Source: an uncultured Eubacterium sp. (GTDB lineage Bacteria; Bacillota; Clostridia; Lachnospirales; Lachnospiraceae). Taken from it: a DNA stretch of 39,095 nt. The notes beneath the pieces are model-generated. The model was not told where the DNA came from and ran no database searches. It saw only the letters and a list, made by a program, of their open reading frames with translations. The position numbers were made by a program, and so were the translations under genes. This document shows positions 1 to 7,753 of this stretch, one piece after another; the stretch's first letter is position 1; each line of letters begins with the position of its first letter. Where the stretch lies: the NCBI GenBank assembly GCA_910584345.1, contig CAJTZX010000041.1, positions 1 to 39,095 on the forward strand, in the 5' to 3' direction.

Positions 1-152
1 CTCCACAAACTGTGAAGCACATCTCACGGAAAGCATTTTTCAAACACGCTCTAGAATTAAAAGTGGATCATACACCGCAAGAGGCTGTTTTGCAGATTCG
101 AAACAGGAAATATGATCTGCGTTGTCGAGGAAAATGTGGAGAACAGCCTTAG
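1..152 (+). pseudogene. C-terminal remnant of an AAA-ATPase-like / PD-(D/E)XK nuclease family protein
   Basis: The frame is open from the window edge to a TAG at 150-152. Its last part reads TPQEAVLQIRNRKYDLR followed by a basic GK..GEQP tail. This resembles the conserved C-terminal segment of the large Lachnospiraceae family annotated as AAA-ATPase-like with a PD-(D/E)XK nuclease domain, where the chain normally continues past this point. Here it stops early, and the sequence just upstream (11-53) is part of a hairpin repeat also found at 4605-4672. I read it as a broken gene whose 5' part is replaced by repeat DNA. The family assignment rests on recall of about 30 residues. Whether a longer gene exists to the left cannot be seen. 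Confidence 0.4.
11..53. repeat. Partial copy of hairpin repeat (one arm plus loop)
   Basis: This segment contains the loop region (in opposite orientation) and the full right arm AGCATTTTTCAAACACGCTCT of the complete hairpin at 4605-4672, with one mismatch near the loop. The left arm is absent, because bases 1-10 do not match it. It directly abuts the gene remnant ending at 152. Confidence 0.75.
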
Positions 153-218
153 TATAATAAAAAACAAAAAAAACATCGATGTATAGTGGAAACATTACAA
201 ATAAAAGGAAGATGAAAA

Positions 219-1718
219 ATGGCGAAAAAAAATTTTTATGCAGTCCGAACAGGAAAAACTACCGGGATATTTACAAATTGGGAGGAATGCAGACAGCAGG
301 TAGACGGATATCCCGGAAGTCAATTCAAGGGATTTGCTACAAGGAATGAAGCGCAGATGTGGCTGAATCATTGTACAAAATCCGATGTGGAAACACAGAA
401 ACCGCCAAAGCCTGAAGGACAAAAGAATGCTAAAAAAGAAAAGCGGGCAAATAGCTGCTATGACAGCCTGAATGAGGAACAAAAGGAAGCTTTTCAATTT
501 CTGTTACAGGGAGAAAATGTTTTTCTTACCGGAGAGGCCGGAACAGGAAAATCATTTTTACTGAATGTTTTTTTAGAACGGATGCGTGGAAAAAATGTTT
601 TAGTATGTGCGCCTACTGGAATTGCTGCGCTGCAGATTGGAGGTGCAACGATACATCGTGTGTTTCGAATAAAGCCACAGCCATACTTGCCCAATCAGCC
701 GCTTGGAAAGATTCGTGATTCAGTAAAGGCAGCAGATATTATCGTCATTGATGAGATCAGCATGTGCAGATTTGATCTGTTTGATTATTTGTGCAGATAT
801 ATACATAAGGCAGAGACAATGGTAAAAAAGCGGAAACAAGTCATTGTAGTCGGTGATTTTAGTCAGTTGCCGCCAGTGATAGCGAAAGACCGTGAGGTGC
901 TGGAAGAAGGCTGGAAAGAACAGGTGCCGGATATTTCAGCGGGATTTGCGTTTCTGGCGCCCGGATGGGAGAAAATGAATTTTTGTACGATTGCATTAAA
1001 GAAAGTGATGCGCCAAAAAGAAGATGCCGGGTTTTTAGTAAACTTAAATAAAATTCGAAATGGCGATGGAAGCGCAATCGACTGGTTTAATCAGAATGCA
1101 GCTGGACAAGAGCAGCCTGGCATTTTTATGTCTGCGCTGAATAAGCGTGTAGATGAAAAAAATCAGCAAAAGATGGATCATCTTCATGCGGAAAAAAGAA
1201 CGTATGAAGGAATCAATGAGAATTTTAAAGATACACTTCCAACGAAACAATCTCTTGTCTTATGTGAAGGGGCAAGAGTTATGAGCCTGTTAAATGAGCC
1301 GGGAGGAGATTATCAAAACGGTTCGCTTGGCACTGTGAAAAAGCTGAAAGAACATGCAGTTCAGGTGCAGTTTGACAATGGATGTAGTACAGAAATTGGC
1401 CCATATACATGGGAAGATATCGAATATCAGGTCGTTGTTGATGAAAATACAAAAAAGGCTTCTCTGAAACAGGTAGTTACCGGAAAGTTTACGCAGCTTC
1501 CGTTAAGAGTAGCGTTTGCCGTTACCATACACAAATCGCAGGGGCAGACATATGATAGTGTCAATCTGGATCCATACTGTTTTGACGTAGGGCAGTTATA
1601 TGTTGCATTATCCAGAGTTACAAGGATAGAAAGACTGCATCTGGCCAGAGAGATCCAGAGCAGGGATTTGCAGGTTTCCTGGGAGGTAAGACAGTTTTAT
1701 GAAAGACTGCACGTATAA
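219..1718 (+). CDS. PIF1-like superfamily 1 helicase with N-terminal RNase HI-type hybrid-binding (viroplasmin) domain
   Basis: A 499-residue protein. Residues 4-50 (FYAVRTGKTTGIFTNW, then a conserved GF...EA..W pattern) match the small Cauli_VI/hybrid-binding domain found at the N-terminus of bacterial and eukaryotic RNase HI, which grips RNA/DNA hybrids. After a charged linker comes an SF1 helicase of the PIF1/RecD type: Walker A GEAGTGKS at 105-112, APTGIAA at 131-137, Walker B VIDEIS near 176-181, motif III GDFSQLPP near 212-219, and motifs IHKSQGQ (437-443) and YVALSR (461-466). The ATG follows an AAGGAAG ribosome-binding site. An ATP-driven 5'-3' DNA unwinding role is expected from the family. 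A role on R-loops is inferred from the hybrid-binding domain. It appears to be monocistronic, ending just before the hairpin at 1740-1780. Confidence 0.85.
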   Translation: MAKKNFYAVRTGKTTGIFTNWEECRQQVDGYPGSQFKGFATRNEAQMWLNHCTKSDVETQKPPKPEGQKNAKKEKRANSCYDSLNEEQKEAFQFLLQGENVFLTGEAGTGKSFLLNVFLERMRGKNVLVCAPTGIAALQIGGATIHRVFRIKPQPYLPNQPLGKIRDSVKAADIIVIDEISMCRFDLFDYLCRYIHKAETMVKKRKQVIVVGDFSQLPPVIAKDREVLEEGWKEQVPDISAGFAFLAPGWEKMNFCTIALKKVMRQKEDAGFLVNLNKIRNGDGSAIDWFNQNAAGQEQPGIFMSALNKRVDEKNQQKMDHLHAEKRTYEGINENFKDTLPTKQSLVLCEGARVMSLLNEPGGDYQNGSLGTVKKLKEHAVQVQFDNGCSTEIGPYTWEDIEYQVVVDENTKKASLKQVVTGKFTQLPLRVAFAVTIHKSQGQTYDSVNLDPYCFDVGQLYVALSRVTRIERLHLAREIQSRDLQVSWEVRQFYERLHV

Positions 1719-1725
1719 TATAAGG

Positions 1726-1780
1726 TTGACAATTTGAGGAGACTGTGGTAGTCTACATATAACGGGGACTACTACAGTCT
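1726..1780 (+). promoter_or_regulatory. Candidate promoter with overlapping 14-bp inverted repeat (operator and/or terminator)
   Basis: A consensus -35 TTGACA (1726-1731) is followed by an inverted repeat. The left arm AGACTGTGGTAGTC (1740-1753) pairs with GACTACTACAGTCT (1767-1780), 14 bp including one G-U pair. The -10 at 17-nt spacing would be TAGTCT, inside the left arm. The hairpin is followed by TTATTTT, so it could also end helicase transcription. Its place just before an M56 sensor gene suggests a BlaI-family operator, but the arms do not show the ACANNNTGT core seen upstream of the second M56 gene. Confidence 0.45.
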
Positions 1781-1839
1781 TATTTTGTGGGATTCGTTAG
1801 ATGGAACGGCAAGTTATGTATGTGAGTGAGGTGGATGTT

Positions 1840-3411
1840 ATGCAGATGATACAAATGAGTCTATCAGCAACAGTTTTTATTTTAGCGGTAATTTTAGTCA
1901 GAGCAGTTACAATTACTCGTCTGCCCAAGAAAACATTTTTGATTTTATGGGGAATGGCGCTTGTACAATTATTGATTCCTTTTCGTATTCCATCTATTTT
2001 TAGCGTATATTCCAAGATCCCGGAATACGTGTTATACATAGATGAGAATGCGGATGTGCGTCAACAGTCTGGACAGAGTGAAAGCTCTGATGGGAAACAG
2101 ACGGAGAATGAGAAACAATCATCTCCTTTAAATATGGAAGATACGGGTTCTGCATCAGATCAGCAGCAGTTTTTCGGTCTGAATATGGATCTGCTGCGTG
2201 TAGTCTGGGCAGTTGGGTGCGGCTTATGTCTCCTGTTTTTTGCAGCTGTTTATATCAGATGCCGGGTGCATTTTCTGACAGCGGTTTCTGTAAAATGTGA
2301 GTTTGCAGACCTGTGGCTGCAGAAGCATTGCAAAAGCCGGTCTGTGCGCATACGCCAGTCTGGTTTTGTAAATAGTCCGTTAACTTACGGTTTGTTTCGT
2401 CCTGTGATATTGATGCCGGAAACGACAGACTGGACAAATACAAAACAGTTATCGTATATTTTAATGCATGAATGGATCCATATCAAACGGTTTGATATGA
2501 TAACAAAATTTGTATTGGCTGCTGCATTGGCGATACACTGGCTGAATCCTTTGGTATGGGTGATGTATGTTTTGTGCAACCGCGATTTGGAGCTATCCTG
2601 TGATGAGACGGTCATCCGTATGTTTGGAGAAGCTCAAAGATCAGAATATGCCCATCTTTTAATTTACATGCAGGAAAACAGGAGCAAAATGACACCACTT
2701 TGCAACAATTTTCATACGAATGCCATGCAGGAAAGGATAACAGCAATTATGAAATATAAAAACAGAACCATAAAAACAGGAATCATAGCAGCAGTTTTAA
2801 TTTGTATGCTGGTATGTGCATTTGCAACAGCACCATGGGAGTCCAAAGTACAAAGTGCGAAACGTGAAGATGCCTCAGAATGGGAGAATTCCAATATTAC
2901 GAACATCAGCCTGAATCTTGGCAATCACAGAGCAGAAGAAATAGCTGATAAACTTGTGGGGCATATGCGCAAAAAATATGAAGGAGTGTATGACCTTAAT
3001 AATTTTGCAGTCACTTTTTGTAATGAAGCCATGAAAGATGACATGTTGTCTTTAGACATCGAAGTGTCGGCAGATATGACGTTGATGGAACACCCGAAGG
3101 ATAGTCCTTATGCGACAGGAATGCGGGAGGCAATCGATCATATGAAAGATTCCAAAAAGAAAAAGATGGCAGAAAAGGTGTATCGTGATTATCTGCAAGA
3201 TGTAACTCCATATTATATGCAGCCGGAAGAAACCGGTTTTTCATATCAAGTGCATTTGCCTGCATCAGATGCAAAAGACGGAGAAAACCCGGTGAAGTAC
3301 CAGTTGTTTTATCTTGGTGAAGATGCATCGATTATTCCAATAGAGGAAAATGAACATTTAGAACGTGCTCGTATCTCAGACGGCAGGAATTATATAGAAG
3401 AAAATCTATAG
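1840..3411 (+). CDS. M56-family (BlaR1/MecR1-like) membrane metalloprotease sensor, orphan copy
   Basis: The start at 1840 is chosen because AGGTGG lies 5 nt upstream and the protein then begins directly with the first membrane helix; an upstream in-frame ATG at 1801 has no ribosome-binding site. It has 523 residues. The N-terminal membrane segments flank a cytoplasmic zinc-protease loop with HEWIH at 210-214 and a downstream NRDLELSCDE segment (E and D ligand region), the M56 signature. A later membrane helix near residue 310 precedes an extracellular domain of about 190 residues that is not a penicillin-binding fold. Family members sense an external signal and trigger cleavage of a BlaI-type repressor. 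No blaI gene is adjacent, so its partner is probably encoded elsewhere. The ectodomain resembles the lipoprotein encoded next. Confidence 0.85.
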   Translation: MQMIQMSLSATVFILAVILVRAVTITRLPKKTFLILWGMALVQLLIPFRIPSIFSVYSKIPEYVLYIDENADVRQQSGQSESSDGKQTENEKQSSPLNMEDTGSASDQQQFFGLNMDLLRVVWAVGCGLCLLFFAAVYIRCRVHFLTAVSVKCEFADLWLQKHCKSRSVRIRQSGFVNSPLTYGLFRPVILMPETTDWTNTKQLSYILMHEWIHIKRFDMITKFVLAAALAIHWLNPLVWVMYVLCNRDLELSCDETVIRMFGEAQRSEYAHLLIYMQENRSKMTPLCNNFHTNAMQERITAIMKYKNRTIKTGIIAAVLICMLVCAFATAPWESKVQSAKREDASEWENSNITNISLNLGNHRAEEIADKLVGHMRKKYEGVYDLNNFAVTFCNEAMKDDMLSLDIEVSADMTLMEHPKDSPYATGMREAIDHMKDSKKKKMAEKVYRDYLQDVTPYYMQPEETGFSYQVHLPASDAKDGENPVKYQLFYLGEDASIIPIEENEHLERARISDGRNYIEENL

Positions 3412-3496
3412 CAGGAATGATAGTAGGCGGCGGTATGATACACTGATATTTGGAAAATCAATGATTGGAAAAATATGTATGAAGGGATCTGAATTT

Positions 3497-4180
3497 ATGA
3501 CGAAAATAAAGCAAATAATATACGTAAGCGTATTTGCAATGCTGTTTTTGACGGGCTGCGGCGCAGATCGGCCCGATACTGCAACAGCGTATGATTCTGT
3601 TATAAAAAATGAAGGTTGGAGGATTCAGGAAGCATGTTCTGAGATTACTGAGGAAATGGCGGAAAAGATATATCAGGATGTGTTAAAACTTAAGCAGGAT
3701 CTAAGAAAAGGAATTTATACAGTTGAAAACAGCAGAATCGTATTTTTAAAAGAAGAAAGAAAAGGGAATGAAGTGACAGTTCGAGCTGTATTTGAGTCAG
3801 ATGAGACAAGCGTTCGAAAACCAAAAGACCATCCGCTAATTCAGGGAATGTACGAGGCAAAGGATAAGCTTGTGACGGATGCACAAAAGGAAGCGGCTGA
3901 AACATATATTCAGGGCTGGCTGGCAGAGCTGGAACCTGAATATGGGAAAACGTACAGACTGTCACATGACATTGTTGTAAAATTTGATATGGAAAACAGG
4001 ATGGGATACCATTTATATTATCCGTTCATAAAAGAATCCAATGAGATTTCTGAATCATCAGAACAACCGGAAGAGACACTGGAACCATTCGAACAGTATG
4101 CAGCAGATCATTGGAAGGAAAATGTGGAGGAACAAAGACAGATAGGGAGAGAAAGAATATTGGAAGCAGCAGGAGCATAA
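3497..4180 (+). CDS. Lipoprotein related to the ectodomain of the upstream M56 sensor
   Basis: The chosen start gives a classic lipoprotein signal: MTKIKQ, a hydrophobic stretch and lipobox LTGC with the lipidated Cys at 21. AAGGGA lies 9 nt upstream. The mature part (about 206 residues) has no named domain that I recognise. By eye it aligns with the C-terminal domain of the M56 protein at 1840-3411: both contain a P-K-D-x-P...GM.EA.D segment, then a helix, then a Y....L......Y pattern and a strand ending LFY or LYY. That suggests duplication of a sensor domain to give a membrane-anchored binding partner or decoy. The gap of 85 bp after the M56 gene, with no clear terminator, is compatible with an operon. 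Function is unknown. Confidence 0.7.
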   Translation: MTKIKQIIYVSVFAMLFLTGCGADRPDTATAYDSVIKNEGWRIQEACSEITEEMAEKIYQDVLKLKQDLRKGIYTVENSRIVFLKEERKGNEVTVRAVFESDETSVRKPKDHPLIQGMYEAKDKLVTDAQKEAAETYIQGWLAELEPEYGKTYRLSHDIVVKFDMENRMGYHLYYPFIKESNEISESSEQPEETLEPFEQYAADHWKENVEEQRQIGRERILEAAGA

Positions 4181-4283
4181 CTATCAATTCTCAAAACCTT
4201 CCTTAGCTGCTTCAAACTGGCATAGTAATATACAAAATCTAAGAGATACTATTTATCAGGAAATAAAGAAAGAAGGTATTTCT

Positions 4284-4505
4284 ATGGATCATATTACTCA
4301 AAAAGTTTATAATTATATGAAATTATTATCAGATGAGAATGGATTTGCACCAACTGTCAGGCAGACAGCGCAACAGCTGGAAATAAAAGAAAGTGAAGTA
4401 GAGGATGCGATCATGAATCTGCAGCAGTCAGGCAAGATTATAGTTACGGATATTCCGGCAAAAAGTGTCATTGAGGTTGTCAATGAAACAGAATCCGTCA
4501 CATAG
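4284..4505 (+). CDS. Small LexA-like winged-helix DNA-binding protein
   Basis: A 73-residue protein preceded by AGAAGG 7 nt upstream. The pattern ITQKVYNYMKLLSDENGFAPTVRQTAQQLEIKES followed by a second helix and a short strand segment (SGKIIV) matches the N-terminal DNA-binding domain of LexA, including the G-x-x-PTVR-x-x-A motif. The autoprotease domain is missing: the protein ends about where the LexA linker would begin. It could be a stand-alone regulator or a truncated lexA-like gene. The clean ribosome-binding site and stop favour an expressed small regulator. Its targets are not evident. Confidence 0.65.
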   Translation: MDHITQKVYNYMKLLSDENGFAPTVRQTAQQLEIKESEVEDAIMNLQQSGKIIVTDIPAKSVIEVVNETESVT

Positions 4506-4604
4506 ACGATTAAAAAGGTTTTACACGTTTTTCGGAATTTGTTATGACAAAACTGTAACAATCAGAACACGCAAAGAAAGTGTTACAGAATTGATGTAGA
4601 GACT

Positions 4605-4672
4605 TAGAGCGTGTTTGAAAAATGCTTTCTGTGAGATGTGCTTCACAGAAAGCATTTTTCAAACACGCTCTA
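4605..4672. repeat. 68-nt near-perfect hairpin repeat (30-bp arms, 8-nt loop)
   Basis: The left arm (4605-4634, beginning TAGAGCGTGTTTGAAAAATG) and right arm (4643-4672) are exact reverse complements over 30 bp, with loop GATGTGCT. No T-run follows, so it is not a typical terminator. A half copy at 11-53 shows that it is repeated in this genome. It is consistent with a REP/MITE-like mobile palindrome. Confidence 0.85.
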
Positions 4673-4859
4673 GGATAGAGATTGTATGGAAAGTGGCTAT
4701 TCCGCTTGAGACTGAAATCAAGACTGAAATCACGGCATAAAATTTATTTCATTTTGTGGAAAATAATGGTAAAATATGAGCCATAGGTAGGCATTGCCAT
4801 CGATCAAGGATTGATTGGAAAATAGAGGAAAAAATTGCAAATAGTGGAGGTGCCTGATT

Positions 4860-4952
4860 ATGGCAGGGTGGAATCCATGGCGTGGTTGCCATAAATATAG
4901 CGAAGGATGCAGGTATTATCACAGGTGGATTGCATTTGAAGATGCCAGATAG
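4860..4952 (+). pseudogene. N-terminal remnant of a DUF5131 (phage Gp37/Gp68-like) protein
   Basis: A GGAGG ribosome-binding site (4846-4850) and an ATG start a short frame reading MAGWNPWRGCHKYSEGCRYY, then ten more residues and TAG. The WNPW-G-CHK-SEGC pattern is the conserved N-terminus of the DUF5131 family, which normally continues for more than 200 residues. Here the family-like sequence ends just after the second cysteine, where CY would be expected, so the gene has lost nearly everything behind its start. A second open frame overlaps it to 5037 but has no credible start. Confidence 0.5.
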
Positions 4953-5131
4953 CATAGCTGATGAAAAGGCATTAAAACGTCCCATAGAGAAAAACGAACG
5001 TGTTGTAGAGCAGGGGACAATAGAAAAATATTTATGAGGATATCGAATGAATATTGTAGGTCAAATATCGAATGTTGTATACCCTATACTATTCTGATGA
5101 GAAATTAAAATGTTAAGGAAAGGAAAATGAT

Positions 5132-5599
5132 ATGGAAAAAGCAGTGTCGGAATCCAGAACAGAACAGGTATATCAGGTGCGGCCGGGACATTTAAACGGT
5201 GCCGGAAGGTTATTTGGCGGAAAATTAATGGAATGGATTGATGAATTGGCAGGACTCGTCGGCATCAGGCATGCACAGCAGGATGTAATAACAGCTTCCG
5301 TAGACAACCTGACATTTATTCGGGGTGCCTATCTGAAAGATCTGATTGTGCTGGTTGGGAGAGTGACATTTGTCGGCAGGACTTCTATGGAAGTGAGGGT
5401 GGATACTTATGTGGAAGGCCTTGATGGAGTCAGAAAGCCTATTAATAGGGCTTATTTAATACTGGTTGCGGTGGATGCGGATGGAAATCCAGCAGAAGTG
5501 CCTGGTCTGATGATCGAAACAGAGGCAGAAAAAGCAGAATGGGAAGCCGGGATGAAGAGACGTGAAATGAGAAAACAGCGGAGAATGGAAGGGTTTTAA
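5132..5599 (+). CDS. Acyl-CoA thioesterase, hotdog fold (YciA/BACH type)
   Basis: A 155-residue single hotdog domain. The conserved G-RLFGGKLMEWIDELAG segment (about residues 25-42) contains the central helix with its acidic catalytic-type residue. VDNLTFIRGAYLKDL (about 58-72) and the strand GRTSMEVRVD follow the family pattern. Length fits single-domain acyl-CoA hydrolases. It is expected to hydrolyse acyl-CoA to free acid and CoA in the cytoplasm; chain-length preference cannot be read. The highly basic tail (KRREMRKQRR) is unusual but plausible. It is preceded by an AAGGAAAGG ribosome-binding site and is the only intact gene in a degenerate stretch, with broken genes on both sides. Confidence 0.8.
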   Translation: MEKAVSESRTEQVYQVRPGHLNGAGRLFGGKLMEWIDELAGLVGIRHAQQDVITASVDNLTFIRGAYLKDLIVLVGRVTFVGRTSMEVRVDTYVEGLDGVRKPINRAYLILVAVDADGNPAEVPGLMIETEAEKAEWEAGMKRREMRKQRRMEGF

Positions 5600-5621
5600 T
5601 ATAGGGGGAGGCAGGTTAAGT

Positions 5622-5708
5622 ATGGATATCAACAAAATATAGTCTGTGTATTTCAGTCCGGCAAGGGGTACGAAACAGATTGCATTTATTGTGGCAATAC
5701 CCTGTTAA
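5622..5708 (+). pseudogene. Remnant of an EFR1-family ferredoxin/flavodoxin-like gene
   Basis: A strong AGGGGGAGG site precedes an ATG and the reading MDINKI-stop-SVYFSPARGTKQI, ending in a second stop at 5708. EFR1-type proteins commonly begin with a pattern like M-I-K-I-x-x-VYFSPTGTTKK, in which the SPTGTT loop binds FMN. Here there is an in-frame TAG after six residues, the loop is degraded (SPARGT) and the rest is missing. The call rests on about 20 residues. Confidence 0.45.
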
Positions 5709-5747
5709 AAGAATGAAAATTGTTAAAAATCAGTAGGAGGTAATATC

Positions 5748-6212
5748 ATGGATAATCGTATGGAAAAGAAAGAAGCGTTCAGACTGCTTGTATATGCTAA
5801 AATGTTTACAGATGAAAGCAGTGAAAAAGGGATTTCTGCGCTTTGGGAGGAGTATTACAAAAATGAACTGTACAAAAAAGCACCGGGATATCTCGGAATT
5901 TGTGCACAGTAAAAAGAAGATTCGAAGGAATTTATGTATGGAATCGGATGCGATGCTGATGATGTGAAAGAAATACCAAAAGGCTTTCAGATTATTAGTA
6001 TTCCAGCTTATACATGGGCAATTTTTAAATGCGTAGGACCTACACCGGATGCGATTCATAAAACATGGGAAGCTATTTATCGGGAATGGCTTCCGGGATC
6101 AGATTATGAATTAATACCGGATTATGAGATTGAAAATTATTTGCCGGGAGATAACAGGTCCAGTGACTATGTTAGTGAAATCTGGATTCCCGTAATGGAA
6201 AGGAGTTCATAA
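5748..6212 (+). pseudogene. GyrI-like small-molecule-binding domain protein broken by one in-frame stop
   Basis: An AGGAGG site 7 nt upstream of the ATG and one continuous frame of 154 codons are interrupted only by TAA at 5910-5912. The translated halves together form a GyrI-like/AraC effector-binding domain: an N-terminal strand, SALWEEYY, LGIC in the first half, then YGIGCD, IPAYTWAIFKC, IYREWLPGSDYEL and EIWIPV in the second. Such free-standing domains bind drugs or other small hydrophobic molecules. The second half starts with an ATG at 5934 but lacks a good ribosome-binding site. It is either a recent pseudogene or a sequencing error at one codon. Confidence 0.7.
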
Positions 6213-6387
6213 AGTAGATTGAAAGAGAATTGATAAAATTCAAAAGAATATGCAAGAATCGCACGAATCATGAAAAAACCATTGAAAATCCTGCAAAATC
6301 AAGATATCATAGAAGACAACAGAAATGATGTTACAATTATTAACCGAAACGAATAATTTTGTTTTCAGCAATGAGAGAGGATTAAAA

Positions 6388-7593
6388 ATGAGTCGAAATC
6401 GGAGATACATAAAGAGGAAACTGGCAACCGGCCTGTTGTTTGTGATGCTTAGTGGTACGTTGTCCGGATGTGCGCTTTCAGATAGTTTTGCAGGAATGAT
6501 TCGCCCGGTAGAAGAAGTCGTAAGTACCGTACGTCAGAATATGGAATTAAGACAGCAGATGAATGCACTGGAGCTTCCAAAGGATGTTCAGAGTATTTCA
6601 GCTGGCAGGTACGCCTATGAATCGCTGTCGGACGAAGAAAAAAAGATCTACGATCAGATGTTAGATGCTGTTATGAATCAGGAAGAAGAAGTGACGCTTT
6701 CGACATCAGATGGACGGCATCTGGAAGATATTTTTAATTGTATCAAGGCGGATCATGGCGGATTGTTTTGGGTGGAGAGCTTTCGCTATACCCAATACCA
6801 GCGCAATGGCAAGACAGAGGTCATGTCTTTTGCACCCAATTATATTATGACGGCCAAAGAGAGGGCTTCTACGCAAAAAAGAATAGACAGGCAGGTGAAA
6901 AAATATTTAAAAGGGCTTGCGGATGCGACAGATTATGAAAAAGTGCGTACCGTGTACCGCAGGCTGATTCAGAAAGTAGATTATAATTTGCAATCAGAAA
7001 ATAATCAAAATATTATCAGTGTCTTTCTTGGAAAAGAAACCGTATGCCAGGGGTATGCAAGTGCTATGCAGTATCTAATGGATCTGCTGGACATTCCCTG
7101 TGTAATTGTGACCGGAATGGCGAAAGGAGGGCCTCACGCCTGGAATCTGGTACAGATGGATGGTGAATGGTATTATGTAGATGTCACATGGGGAAATTCC
7201 AAATATCATGATGATGAGCAAAACGATGTGAAATATGTAGAATACGATTATCTGAATATAACGACAGAAGAAATGATGCAGGATCACAGTCCGCAGGTGA
7301 CGTTTGATCTGCCTGACTGCACAGCTCTTAATCATAATTATTTTGTAAAAGAAAAAAAATACTTTACATCTATGGATGAGACGTCTGTAGCAAAAATTGG
7401 AGCAATTATCCGGCAGGCATATCAAAAAGGCAAAAGTAATGTTTCCATAAAGTTCAGCAGCAGAGAGCTGTGTACACAGGCAAAGGAGTATTTTTTGACA
7501 GAATATCATATCAGTGATTATTGCGAAGGACTCGAAACTGTATATTATAAGACAGATATGCAGATGAATATTTTTGTTGTAATCTTTCCATAA
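6388..7593 (+). CDS. Transglutaminase-like (protease-fold) lipoprotein
   Basis: The start at 6388 is preferred over an ATG at 6325 because AGAGAGG precedes it and it gives a lipoprotein signal peptide: RNRRYIKRK, a hydrophobic core and lipobox LSGC with Cys 28. The mature protein (401 residues in total) carries a transglutaminase-like core with the Cys-His-Asp triad visible: VCQGYASAMQYL (Cys 220), GGPHAWNLV (His 250) and WYYVDVTWG (Asp 265). In Firmicutes such surface lipoproteins are thought to act as cysteine proteases or amidases on proteins or cell wall; the substrate is unknown. The C-terminal 90 residues are a small separate region. It has its own ribosome-binding site and no close operon partner. 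Confidence 0.8.
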   Translation: MSRNRRYIKRKLATGLLFVMLSGTLSGCALSDSFAGMIRPVEEVVSTVRQNMELRQQMNALELPKDVQSISAGRYAYESLSDEEKKIYDQMLDAVMNQEEEVTLSTSDGRHLEDIFNCIKADHGGLFWVESFRYTQYQRNGKTEVMSFAPNYIMTAKERASTQKRIDRQVKKYLKGLADATDYEKVRTVYRRLIQKVDYNLQSENNQNIISVFLGKETVCQGYASAMQYLMDLLDIPCVIVTGMAKGGPHAWNLVQMDGEWYYVDVTWGNSKYHDDEQNDVKYVEYDYLNITTEEMMQDHSPQVTFDLPDCTALNHNYFVKEKKYFTSMDETSVAKIGAIIRQAYQKGKSNVSIKFSSRELCTQAKEYFLTEYHISDYCEGLETVYYKTDMQMNIFVVIFP

Positions 7594-7753
7594 CTGCGCT
7601 TAACTGAAATTCCTCCAAAATGTATTTACAAAAAATCATTTTGATGTTATTATCATGTAGTAATGAATACTATGTAAAAATGAGATAAATAATAGATTAT
7701 AACATATATAATTACAGGAGTTAATAAAGTCAAAAAATAATCAGGAGGAAGTT

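Larger units (their letters stand above)
4506..5131. other. Intergenic stretch with repeats and gene debris
   Basis: Apart from the hairpin repeat and the DUF5131-like remnant, this 626-bp stretch holds a small inverted repeat CTGTAACA/TGTTACAG (4553-4560 and 4581-4588) and a 12-bp tandem duplication AGACTGAAATCA (4709-4732). It also holds a spaced direct repeat ATATCGAATG (5040-5049 and 5065-5074) upstream of the thioesterase gene. No intact gene is seen. Confidence 0.6.

Noticed and set aside
4605..4672. Terminator for the LexA-like gene
   Set aside because: No T-run follows, the arms are far longer and more perfect than needed, and a partial copy exists elsewhere.
4858..5037. A second open frame overlapping the DUF5131 remnant, containing VAINIAKDAGIITGG
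   Set aside because: It begins right after a stop without a credible start or ribosome-binding site, and gives no convincing family match; most likely chance or debris.
6325..6387. Longer N-terminus for the transglutaminase-like lipoprotein
   Set aside because: The ATG at 6388 has the ribosome-binding site and a proper lipoprotein signal; the extension would spoil the signal peptide.
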